From Ambrosia x helenae (taxonomy: Eukaryota; Streptophyta; Magnoliopsida; Asterales; Asteraceae), in the NCBI GenBank assembly GCA_030844895.1, contig CM061228.1, positions 135,079,068-135,143,067 of the forward strand: a stretch of DNA of 64,000 nt, read 5' to 3'. The position numbers and the translations under genes are program-made. The notes under the pieces were generated by a model that saw only the letters and a list, made by a program, of their open reading frames with translations, made no database searches and was not told the origin of the DNA. Positions 32,914-43,736 of this stretch are shown here, in pieces (position 1 is the stretch's first letter; each line of letters opens with the position of its first letter).

Positions 32914-33575
32914 TGTTGAATAATGTTACACATCAATTAATGTGAGGGGGCATTTTTCCGTCACAATGGTTTCCTTGAGCTTTAAAAAAGTCGAAATCCT
33001 TTCCCCAGGGCCGTCTCCGAAAATGTCAAAAAAAAATTGGGCCTTGGGCGAAAAAAAATTTGGGCCCAAAATTTTGTAAAGATGAATGAATTATAAAAAA
33101 AAAAATTGAGTATAGTGCTAGAGCCAAGGATTGAACTTGAGACCTCTACATTAAATTAACATGATTTTTCCAACTCCACTAACAAGACTTTAATGTATAG
33201 AACACAAATATATATCCTAAATATAGAATTTAATATATATACGCATATTTTAAAAAAACGTTCGGGCCCATTTAAGGGTCGGGCCCGGAGCCGGTGACCA
33301 CCCGGCTCACCCTCATAGCCGCCTCTGCCTTTCCCTATGGTTTAAGTTGCTTCTTTTATACTGTTGCAAAATGTTCATCCATTGCCAATCCAATTTTACT
33401 TTAAAAACCTTTTAAAAGATCATAACTCTCTCTTCATGATTCTCGCCTATAATCATTCTGTATCAATTAGTCTGAATGTGTATTGAATTGTACTAATTTG
33501 TTTCTTGTATTGTATTTTGAGTATATAATATTATTAAAACGCTCTTATCAATCAAGAGAGAATTAATATTATTAA
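32914..33575 (+). repeat. 5' LTR of a decayed Ty1/copia element
   Basis: Begins TGTTGAATAATG and ends shortly before a primer binding site TGGTATCAGCATG (33577). The exact right edge is uncertain. The stretch CATGATTCTCGCCTATAATC to ATCAATCAAGAGA recurs at about 50322-50476. It contains a hAT insertion. Confidence 0.65.
33006..33327. mobile_element. hAT-type element inside the copia LTR
   Basis: 322 bp starting CAGGGCCGTCTCCG and ending CCGCCTCTG, with an exact 8-bp duplication CCTTTCCC (32998-33005, 33328-33335). The interior has many GGGCCC words. Confidence 0.88.
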
Positions 33576-33623
33576 ATGGTATCAGCATGATATCGATCCC
33601 TCTTTTCTTTCTTTGTCTTCCTC

Positions 33624-34860
33624 ATGTCGACTCCCTCTTCCTCTTCCAACACCACCATCAGCATTCTTCCCATGGCCACTCTCCTCCATATGATAACCAT
33701 CAAACTTTCATCGTCTAACTATCTTATATGGAACAACCAAACCATTCCACTCCTCGCCAATCAAAAACCATCGGCCATGTTGATGGGTCTCTTCCTTCAC
33801 CACTGAAAACCATCACTGTTGACTCCAAAGAACAATTCAACCCTGCTTATTCTGATTGGTTTTCATCTGACGAGCAAACAATTCTCATCCTCAACTCATC
33901 TCTCACCGAAGAAGTGGTTGCTGAAATCCTTGGTCTCACAACCGCTCGACAAATATGGACTACTCTAGAAGCCGCTTATAGCAATACTTCTATTAAACGA
34001 ATGCATCTCCTATGGGATAATCTCCGTCAACAAACTAAAGGCTCTTCCACTGTTGCTTATTTCAGTCGCAAGTTTAAATCCATTTGTGACCAATTGTCGG
34101 CCACTGGCCATCCGATAAGTGAAATGGATAAAACCCATTGGTTTCTTTGTGGTCTTGGATCTACCTTCGAAAGTTGGTCCACGGCCATTCGCACGCCTTG
34201 TGACCCTCTTCCTTTCTGAGACCTCCTTACCAACGCCGAGAGTCAAGAGCAGTTTCTCCACACCCTTCACCCTCCCACTCCTCAAACCGTTGTCTTTGTT
34301 ACCCATCATTCCCGATCGCCTGGCATATCCACCCGTCGATCCAAATCTTCTTTTGGTTCTACCCATGGACATTCTGAAACCACTTCATCCAACCGACCTC
34401 GAATGTCGCCACACTACCAATTATATCGCACTAATGAACATGATGCAAATAAATGTCTGAAACTATCCTCGTTTGTGGCTGCCTCTTCTTCGGATGATGA
34501 TGATCTTTCTCGTGCCTTCCATGCTCGATGCCATGTATCCGCTGATGAACCCGATTAGACTGCAGATACCGGGGTTGATCTTCATATGACCGATGATTCT
34601 GATTATCTTGATCCCGCTTCTCCTTATACAGGTCTTTCTAAAGTCGTTTTTGGCAATGGTCACTCGTTACCAATTACGCACAAAGGCCATGTTTCTATCA
34701 ATAAACACGTGGCTCTAAAAGATGTCTTGGTTGTCCCTAATATCACCAAGAACCTTCTTTCAGTTAGCAAGTTGACGCAAGATTATCCCGTCGATGTCTT
34801 ATTCTCTGATTCTTTTATTCTTATTCAGGACCGGAAAACAAGCCAGCCACTCGCCCAAAG
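33624..34860 (+). pseudogene. Ty1/copia gag and protease remnant
   Basis: From ATG 33624 the frame carries the copia gag start (ITIKLSSSNYLIWNNQ), shifts frame near 33780, and continues with WFSSDEQTILILNSSLTEEV, IWTTLEAAYSN and YFSRKFKSICDQL (UBN2-type gag). In-frame stops lie at about 34217 and 34556. Past the second stop come an aspartic-protease-like DTGVDLHMT and NLLSVSKLTQD, the pre-integrase region. A later LTR insertion cuts it at 34860; integrase and RT are absent. A dead element with frameshift, nonsense codons and truncation. Confidence 0.85.
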
Positions 34861-35185
34861 TGTCACACCCCAACCTATGGCAGAATACATCGAAGCGTGA
34901 CTTGTGATAGATTATTCAAAGACTTCATGATACTAGAATTGTGACAATATAATTTAAGGAGGTTCCATTTCATAGCATTAAAAGCAAGAAGTACAAATTG
35001 CTCAAAAAGGGAAATATAACATTCATAATAAACAAAGATTAAAATGGCGCGTTTCTAAGTCCAACCCTAACGAGTTTCTTGAATCAACGCATCATATATT
35101 TCCTGCAACATGTTTAAAATATCTTGTCAACGCATAAAGTATTGGTGAGCATACTAGTTTTTGGATACATACATAGTAATAATAT
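34861..35185 (-). repeat. Truncated gypsy-type LTR fragment
   Basis: Begins TGTCACACCCCAACCTATGG at the copia break and follows the start of the Tekay-1 LTR (TGTAACACCCCAACCGATGG) with perhaps 70% similarity over some 300 bp. It then stops at Helitron-like sequence. No second LTR or target duplication. Confidence 0.55.
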
Positions 35186-35380
35186 GTTTACACATAAAAA
35201 ATCTCGTATATAAAAGATATTAACATTTAAAAATTATGGGAGGAAACATGAAAGAGAAATATCCAATTTTGTTTTTAAATTTTTTTCCTAAAATATCTCA
35301 ATGTCACATGGGATGACACATGACACACTCAAGAGGGAGAATGTCTCCTTGAGTGTCATGTCATTAAAATAGCTTTGGTT

Positions 35381-35384
<4 letters not shown>
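35186..35384 (-). mobile_element. Helitron fragment, family also at 47535, 49405, 50823 and 60073
   Basis: Shares AAAAAATCTCGTATATAAAA, GATATTAAC and ATTATGGGAGGAAACATG with the other copies. It lacks the terminal hairpin and CTAG. Confidence 0.55.
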
Positions 35385-35417
<33 letters not shown>

Positions 35418-36891
35418 TATAGAGGTTTCGGTACAAATGCCTCTTTTTATGATAAGGGTAAGAAGGCTTGTGGGAGTGACACGATGCAGAGTTTTATTAT
35501 AATAATAAGGGCAATAGAGTAAATACACAATTATTCAAGTTTTGTAAAAAAAAAAAAAAAAATCAATCTCCTAATCAAAAGATGAGATTTCCAGATTTAA
35601 TTTATTTTTTTAATGAGTTCATTAAAAATCTTTTTTGATCAATAGTAGGAGATGGAAAATTCAAGTGATTGTTTTGTCAATCAAACCACAAGGTGTTTGT
35701 CACACCCTCAAAATCCACTTGCGGAGTTTTACCGCGAGGCGCATGACAAACCAGGATCCAAACCAACGATCACAATAAACAAGTCTAAATGAATATAAAT
35801 GCAATTTCAAAACATAGTTTAAAATCCCGTTTACAGCGGAAGCTTATTTAAAAACAGTATCTCAACAATGAAATAATAGTTCAACGTTCAAAAGACCATG
35901 CAACCCTAGTTAGACGCCGTGCAGACGCGTGCGCCCTAGTCCAGTCGTGCTACCTTAGCGACCTGAGAAAACATGTAAAAGTTTACGTCAGCACAAAAAT
36001 GCTGGTGAGTTTACAGGTTTTGTATCCAAGTACCAAGTCCACCTGTCCATACTATAATAAATCGAAAACCAGTATACGCTAGCTAGGCGTACGTTTTGTT
36101 ACTACCACGATTGGAAAACCATTACTAACTCGAATACCAGATGTTGTGCCCGAAAAGTACCAATTGTTCCTGTTGTTCCTGTTTGAGACAATATGCACTC
36201 GCCCGGCCCTCCAAGCCGACGAGCGGGGTTGGTCACTCCCAATAGCGCTATTCACATTTCCCCGTTGTGCAAACCCGCACATTCATGGTTCCCCCCGGGA
36301 CTTCCAAAGATCGTGTAGTACACAATAGAAACCCATAGTATGACAGTAGTTACCAAATAATCGTTTAACACATGTTTTCTCCCCCGAAAGTATAAAACCA
36401 GTTTAAAAGAGGGGCCGTAAACTCACCTTAAGTTGCGTTACTCCTTAACCCGAGTAAACCCAGCTGCTATGCTAGTCCCGTAAGCGGCGACCTAACATAC
36501 GACAGTTACAAGTATTTAGACTAATAACCCGCAGGTTAATTAGTCCCTAGATGTCCAGACCATAACCAAGTTTGTTTGAAAACACCGTGACTGTTTAACT
36601 GACCCAAAGTACAAGACTCGACATCCCATTGGTGACCCGAGACTCCCCGTGTTATGTTTACGCTCCAAAACATACAATAACGCAATTACACTTAACATAC
36701 GTTAACGCACAACAAGTTATAGCACATAGTTCACGTATCACCGAATTACATCCAAACATATGTTACCAAGTCATCATATATGTTTACGAGGTTCCTAGCA
36801 TGTTACTACATGTCAAATCGGGTCTCGGAATGCTAATCTACACTTACAACAGTAGTACACGCGATTGGGAAACGTAAACTAGCAATTAGGA

Positions 36892-37175
36892 CTGATTGCG
36901 TATAAGTTCATGTGATTAGGGCTGATTGCATATAAGTTCATGTGATTAGGGCTGATTGCATGTAAGTTCACGTGATTAGGGCTGATTGCATGTAAGTTCA
37001 CGTGATCAGGGCTGATTGCATGTAAGTTCACGTGATCAGGGCTGATCGCATGAAAACTCATGCGATTTGGGGCTGATCGCATGAAAACTCATGCGATTTG
37101 GGGCTGATCGCATGAAAACTCATGCGATTTGGCCCTGATTGCATGTAAAACTGGCGATTAGGAATCCTAATCGCC
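36892..37175. repeat. Palindromic tandem array in Tekay-2 LTR
   Basis: Eight units start CTGATYGCATG: five at exactly 30 bp spacing (from 36892) and three at 31 bp (from 37042). The 31-bp units hold the perfect hairpin ATCGCATGA-AAAC-TCATGCGAT. The array ends in a 23-bp near-perfect palindrome (37153-37175, arms GGCGATTAGGA). In the other LTR the array lies at about 44932-45214 unchanged. Confidence 0.85.
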
Positions 37176-37827
37176 TGTAACCTTGCTGTTCCAGTTTTTT
37201 CGCGCGTTTAACGCTCCAAATCAGATCCAGAACGTGTGTAACTACCCAATATCATCCCAAACACTATCCTAAACATGTTTCAACCAAAACCCTTCGTTTT
37301 GCCTCGTATTATCAGTCCTGCATGAAATCACGTAATCCAAACACCATATACATAGCATGCAATCATCATACTAACATGCATAACAATAACCCTAATAATC
37401 AATTACTCAGATTTCTATCATCATACTATCAATATCAATTCTGATCTATCATAATAACACACCAATTCATCATCATGAATCATAAAAATCCTAGCTTTCT
37501 AATCATACACACCCATAACGCATGTATATAAGTTATAATCCGATTAACAACCCTTATTAACGATTTTCAGAAAGCTTTTTTCGTTTAAGAACAGGTCTGG
37601 ACCATTAGGGATTGATTAAAAACGTTTATAAAGATTTGTGGATGAAAACCAAACCTTGGGATTATGAAAGAATGATGATTCAAGCTTGAAACCTTGTGTT
37701 TTGATCAAAAATCGCCTTCCAGAGGTTGTTTATGTGTTGGGGCGGGTTATGGGACGACTAGGGTTTGTATAATGAAGTTTATGAGGTCAAGTATGGTATT
37801 TATAGTCGTTTTTGGTCGTCCAGCACG

Positions 37828-38005
37828 TAACATGCGATTATGCAGCTTTACACGCGATCAGGAAGCCTAATCGCGTATAAGTTCATGCGATCGGGGCCTA
37901 ATCGCATGAACAGTCATGCGATCAGTCCCCAGTCGCACCACATGATCCCCAGTCGCACCACATATAGGCGATTGGGCTATCCTGATCGCCTATATGGGCC
38001 TATTT
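37828..38005. repeat. Second palindrome cluster in Tekay-2 LTR
   Basis: Several interrupted palindromes built on the same core: CTAATCGCATGA with TCATGCGATCAG, and TATAGGCGAT with ATCGCCTATA. A direct CCCCAGTCGCACCACAT repeat sits between them. Also present at about 45865-46040. Confidence 0.75.
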
Positions 38006-38381
38006 CGTGTGTTTTGCGCGTTAAACCCCGTTTTAACATATGTTAACACATATTAACGTACCGACAAGTCACATAATGATTATAAACACATAACACAAGT
38101 AAATACACATATTCACACTCGTTCACCAATTCCCGGGACTCGAGACTCGTATGTTCCGTATGCCCTGACGATCCTACCGATTGTCACCGTTTGTACACTT
38201 GGTTAAGGACCGACATCTAATGAACCTCTAGACCAACATCCAATGATCCTCTAGACTAAACCAATAGTTCCCGAACTATAACCCGACTTAACTAACCCAG
38301 TTAAGTACAATATACGCGTGACTCGCTAAGGTAGACTTCCATCTAAACAACGTTGTTAACCAGAATTTGCCGGGTGTCACA

Positions 38382-38395
38382 TCATCCCCACGTTA
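38382..38395 (-). promoter_or_regulatory. Polypurine tract region of Tekay-2
   Basis: The minus strand reads AACGTGGGGATGA directly before the 3' LTR. The block GTCACATCATCCCCACGTTA is duplicated at 38376 and 38497, so a second PPT-like copy with a scrap of LTR end lies about 120 bp inside. Confidence 0.6.
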
Positions 38396-38538
38396 AAAGA
38401 ATTTTCGTCCCGAAAATTGCACAAGTACCAAAAGAACAAAAGAAATAACGAAGGAACAAACAAAAGATAGAAACCAAAAGAGAGATTTACCCGAGTTGTC
38501 ACATCATCCCCACGTTAAAAGGAATCTCGCCCCGAGAT

Positions 38539-41500
38539 TCATTCAGCTTTCGAAGAGACATGTCTCGACTCGAACGCTTCCTTAGGAAATAGATGAGGAT
38601 ACTTAGACTTCATCTGATCCTCCCGTTCCCACGTATATTCCGGTCCCCGGTTCGAGTTCCACCGAACCTTAACGATACGAATCTTACTGTGACGCAGGCT
38701 ACGAATCTTGTAATCAAGGATCTCCACAGGTTCTTCCACAATCCGAAGACGATCATCAACCTTGATCTCTTCTAGTGGAACGATGAGAGATTCGTCAGCC
38801 AGACACTTCTTCAAGTTTGACACGTGGAAGACGTTATGTACGTTACCGAGCTCCGTCGGTAAATCAAGACGATATGCCACCGGCCCAATCCGTTCCAGGA
38901 TCGTAAATGGGCCGACATACCGCGGGTTGAGTTTGCCACGCTTCCCAAAGCGTATGACGCCCTTCCACGGTGAGACTTTTAGAAGTACCTTGTCATTGAC
39001 TTGGAATTCCAACGGTTTGCGACGCTGATCGGCATAACTCTTTTGCCGGTCCCGTGCCGCTGCCAACCGGTTACGAATCTGTACGATCTTTTCCGAAGTT
39101 TCGTACACTAGTTCAGGCCCAGTGAGTTGACTCTCACCCACTTCAGCCCAACAAAGAGGAGAACGGCATTTCCGTCCGTACAGTGCTTCGAACGGAGCAG
39201 CCTTGATGCTCGTGTGATAACTGTTATTGTACGAGAATTCTACTAACGCAGATGAGCTTCCCAACCCTTGCCAAAATCGATCACACATGCCCGCAGCATG
39301 TCTTCTAAAGTTTGAATTGTACGCTCACTCTGACCGTCAGTCTGTGGATGATAAGCCGTACTCATGTCTAGTTGGGTACCCAAAGCCTTGTGCAAAGACT
39401 TCCAGAAGTGAGAAGTAAAATGGGAGTCACGATCCGAGATAATAGAAACTGGTACCCCGTGCTTAGAAACAACTTCTTTCAAGTAAAGACGAGCCAAACG
39501 ATCCATGGTGTCGGTCTCCTTAATAGCAAGAAAATGAGCTGATTTCGTCAACCGATCGACAATCACCCATATCTTGTCATCCCCGCTTGGTGATTTAGGA
39601 AGTTGTGTGACAAAATCCATAGTAATCCGTTCCCATTTCCATTCCGGAATTTCAGGTTGTTGCAAGAGACCCGACGGTTTCTGGTATTCCACCTTGACCT
39701 TAGCACAGGTCAAGCATTTGCTCACGTATGAGGCTATGTCCGACCTCATGTTTGGCCACCAGTAAAGCACCTTCAGATCTTGGTACATCTTATCCGAACC
39801 AGGATGAATAGAATACCGGGACTTATGAGCCTCATCAAGGACAAGCTCCCGTAGTCCCCCGAATAAAGGAACCCATATACGTTCTGCAAAATAGTGCAGG
39901 CCATCAGGCCTTCGCTCTAGATGCTTGTCGGCACCGTGCATAGTTTCAGCTTTAAGGTTTTCCTCCTTCAACGCTTCTAACTGGGCAGAACGGAGTTGAT
40001 CAGGTAACGACGAATGGATGGTGAGCTGCAACGCCCGAACGCGACGAGGTTTAGTTGATTCCTTCCTGCTCAAGGCGTCTGCTACAACATTCGCCTTGCC
40101 AGGATGGTACTTTATGGCACAATCATAGTCGTTCAAAAGTTCGATCCAACGACGCTGCCGTATGTTCAAATGTTGTTGGTCGAAAATGTGTTGGAGACTC
40201 TTGTGATCGGTGTAGATGGTGCATTTGGTACCGTACAAGTAATGTCTCCAAATTTTCAACGCGAATACCACGGCACCCAACTCCAAGTCATGGGTGGTGT
40301 AGTTCTTCTCGTGCACCTTGAGTTGACGAGAAGCATACGCGATCACTTTCTCGCGTTGCATCAACACGCAACCGAGACCATGAATAAAGCATCACAGTAG
40401 ACAACGAAATCATCAGGACCCTCAGGTAAAGACAAAATAGGAGCAGAACACAGTTTAGACTTCAGTTCTTCAAACGCTGACTCTTGTGGTTCACCCCAGT
40501 CGAATTTCCTATCCTTCTGAGTGAGAGTGGTGAGGGGTTGAGCAATCTTCGAGAACCCCTGAATGAAACGACGATAGTAGCCCGCAAGGCCTAGGAATTG
40601 CCGCACCTCAGTTGGCGTCTTTGGTGCTCCCCAGTCCTTGATCGCTTCGATCTTAGCTGGATCGACCTGAATTCCTAGTTCATTAACCACATGTCCTAGG
40701 AATTGAACTTCGCGTAACCAAAAGTCACACTTTGAGAACTTGGCGTAAAGTTGTTCCCGTCGCAAGAGTTCCAAAACTAACCGCAGATGTTCCTCGTGTT
40801 CGGTCTCGTTCTTGGAGTAGATCAGAATGTCATCAATAAATACAATGACGAATTTGTCCAGATATGGTTTACAGACGCGGTTCATCAAGTCCATGAAAAC
40901 CGCAGGTGCGTTCGTGAGACCGAAAGGCATGACCAAGAATTCGAAATGGCCATAACGTGTTCGAAAAGCAGTCTTTGCAGCGTCAGCCTCCCTGACGCGC
41001 AGCTGGTGATAACCGGACCTCAAGTCAATCTTGGAATAATAACTAGAACCCTGAAGCTGGTCGAATAGATCATCAATACGTGGAAGAGGATAACGGTTCT
41101 TGACGGTCAATTTGTTCAGTTCTCTGTAGTCTACACACAATCGGAAACTTCCATCCTTCTTCTTAACAAATAAAATCGGGGCTCCCCAAGGGGAAGAACT
41201 TGGTCGGATGAAACCCTTGTCCAAGAGTTCCTGTAACTGACTAGACAATTCCTGCATCTCGGGAGGTGCAAGACGGTAGGGGGCCCGAGCAATAGGAGCA
41301 GCCCCTGGTACAAGATCAATACCGAACTCGACTTGACGATGAGGAGAAAGACCAGATAAATCATCGGGAAAAACATCAGGAAACTCGCGTACCACCGGAA
41401 TGTCGTCGATCTTCTTTTCATCACCAACGGAAACAGATAAAAGCGCCAAAACGGCTGGATAACCCTTTCGAAGACACTTAAGGGCTTTCATGCTAGAGAT

Positions 41501-43178
41501 AATATTTAGCGGAACACCACCCTTGATACCGTACACAGAAAGAAATTCTCCATCAGGGAGAGGAATCCGAATAACCTTATCGTAACAGACAATCTCCGCG
41601 CGATACAAAGATAACCAATCCATTCCTACCACAACGTCAAAACTACCCAAAGGTACCGGCATAAGGTCAATGGGGAACGATAAACCCGACAACTCTAATT
41701 GACACTCCCGAAGGACACTAGTAGCTTCAATCGTTTTACCGTCAGCCAACTCAATAATATACTTGGTCTCTAATGGTACGGGTACTACATCTAGCAGTCG
41801 ACTAACATCCATGGATACAAAACTCTTGTCGGCACCAGAATCAAATAACACGCTAACAGAACGATTATTGAGAAGAAACGTACCGGTGACTGTGTCAGGG
41901 TCCTGTCTAGCCTCAGCGGCTCCAATGACGAAGGCACGTGCATTTCTGCCGCCGCCCCCGTTGTTCCCATTCCCGTTGTTCCCACCCTGCTTCAGTTTTG
42001 GGCAATCCTTCTTGTAATGCCCAGTGTCACCACAGTTGTAGCATCCTTGTTTTCCTGTAGTCCCCTAAGTAGTCGGAGCTGAGTTAGTAGTCGGGGCCTG
42101 GGTCGATGGAAGTGTAGCCCGACAATCTTTAGCATAATGCCCTGTTCGCTGGCAGCGGTGACAACGGTTACTGTCGCAGTTCCCTTGATGATGGCGTCCA
42201 CACTTGTTGCATTTGGGCAGTTTTCCCGCATAACCACCCTGCTTGTTACCCGAAGAAGATGAACCCCCATTATCAAACCTTTTACCCTGCTGTGCTGACC
42301 CAGATCCTTTCCCGTCATTTTCCCACTTGCGCTTGTTGCTCTCTGGGGCCTTAACAGTCGAACCCTTCGCAGGCAAAATCCCCTCATTCACTTTTAAGTT
42401 GGTCATCCTATGGGCCGATCGAACTACCTCTGCATAAGTAGGATGATTTCCCGCAGCCACTAACCCTGCAATTTCCGGTACTAACCCTGAGACATAGTGT
42501 TCAATCCTACGATATTCTGGCACGTGCAGATCGGGACACAGCACTGCCAACTCATTCCGTCTCACAGTATACTTCTCGATTTCCGACCCAGTCATCTTGA
42601 GGTTCCACACCTCATGCTCCAGCTTCTGTACCTCTTCCCTCGGACAATACTCACGCTTCAGCAACTGCACAAAATTCTCCCATGGCATAGCATATGCCTC
42701 CCCAATACCCATATTCTGGGTGATGCCATTCCACCAAGTCAATGCCACATCCTGGAATAATGCAGCAGCATACTTTACCCGATCTTCTGGGAGACAGTTA
42801 CACATCAGAAATACTGACTCCACTTTCTCCAACCACCTAAGCAGGCTCACCGCACCCTCAGTGCCAGAGAATTCCTGGGGCTTACAGTCCCGGAACATCT
42901 TGTAGGTGCACATGGGTGGGGGTGGGTCAACAGGACCACCTGAAATGAAACGTATGAGAAACCACGAAGAATGTAAACAAGGTTCACCAATGAGGCAAAG
43001 AAAATGGATAAATCAACTTACCACCACCGTTGTGCCCTAACTGAAAGGCAGCTTGGAGCAAGTTGTTCAGATCAGCCTGCGATAGGTTAATGCCTCCACC
43101 ACGACCACCAGCACCACCGCGACCACCACCACGTCCACCATTGCGACCACCTCCACGTCCTCCTCGTACTCCAGACAT
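38539..43178 (-). pseudogene. Gag-pol of Tekay-2, with apparent intron, one stop and two frameshifts
   Basis: Minus-strand order. Gag starts at ATG 43178 (MSGVRGG) with an RGG-rich tail of 25 residues and LSQADLNNLLQAAF; a GT-AG intron (43021-42940) joins in frame to the capsid region (CKPQEFSGTEGAVSLLRWLE). Zinc knuckles follow (CHRCQRTGHYAKDC), then a TAG at 42067-42065, then in the same frame another knuckle (CYNCGDTGHYKKDC) and protease FDSGADKS. RT is complete with VFIDDILIYS. A one-base loss near 40390, just after YCDA, breaks RNase H. Integrase (HHCC finger, HPGSDKMYQDL and CLTCAKVK; core TMDFVTQLPK, SDRDSHF) runs to a second one-base loss near 39249, and the C-terminal chromodomain (VKVRWNSNRGPEYTWERED) ends at 38539. 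The part order matches Tekay-1. Inactive as given unless the breaks are sequencing errors. Confidence 0.9.
42940..43021 (-). other. Candidate 82-bp intron in Tekay-2 gag
   Basis: Donor GTAAGTTG and acceptor TTTCATTTCAG, phase 1 on both sides, joining Gly codons (GGT GGT G / GT GGT CCT). Unspliced translation stops after 11 codons (KLIYPFSLPHW). Canonical signals and exact frame restoration support splicing. Confidence 0.7.
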
Positions 43179-43719
43179 GATTCTGGCAGAAAAGAACGAG
43201 AAAAATTTAGTTTCGCAGTTAAAGATAACCACTAATGTTCACAAGATCAAAGCTAGATCCAATCCAGGACTGTCCCCTCAAACCCAGATCTCACTAGGGC
43301 TTCCATGCATTTCGGTTTATGATTTTGTGTGCACCCAAAATGATAAACCGCTCTACATGGTCCTCCAAGTGTTCTCCTAGTTCAAAGTTCAAATCACCGA
43401 ACATAGACTCTTAGCTACACACCGTAATACTACGGTAGTTTATGACAAGTGTTTCTATTGGAGTGCGAAAGGAAGATGTCCGAGCCTTGGACAAATCTCA
43501 AGAGCACACGAGTTACTCCAATAAACTACACTGCCTAGAAAACAAGTAACCCAGCCTAAGATAGAACGGATGATGTAACATAGAAAGACCAACGATTTAG
43601 AGACACCCCGACAAGACCATACGTAAACCACTATAATGTTTAGTACCATGTGATCGTCTAGTGTGTGCGACTCGGCTATAGACTAGACTCTACATGTAGT
43701 CCTAGTTCACTATAACCAT
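43179..43719 (-). other. Untranslated leader of Tekay-2
   Basis: 540 bp from the primer site to the gag ATG. No supported coding frame. Confidence 0.55.
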
Positions 43720-43733
43720 TGGCTCTGATACCA
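43720..43733 (-). promoter_or_regulatory. Primer binding site (initiator Met tRNA) of Tekay-2
   Basis: The minus strand reads TGGTATCAGAGCCA, three bases from the 5' LTR, identical to the Tekay-1 site. Confidence 0.9.
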
Positions 43734-43736
43734 ATC

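Larger units (their letters stand above)
35698..38381 (-). repeat. 3' LTR of Tekay-2
   Basis: 2684 bp, nearly identical to 43737-46416. It contains a 30-31 bp palindromic tandem array at 36892-37175 and a second GCGAT/ATCGC palindrome cluster at about 37828-38005. Confidence 0.93.

Noticed and set aside
36879..37082. A 67-codon minus frame encoding a repeated HAISPDHVNL decapeptide
   Set aside because: It only reflects the 30-bp LTR tandem array, which happens to be a multiple of three; the phase is lost where units become 31 bp.
36892..37175. CRISPR-like look of regularly spaced palindromic repeats
   Set aside because: Units abut with no unique spacers, lie inside plant LTRs, and no cas genes exist here.
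43063..43380. Proline-rich 105-codon plus-strand frame
   Set aside because: Antisense shadow of the RGG-coding gag exon of Tekay-2.
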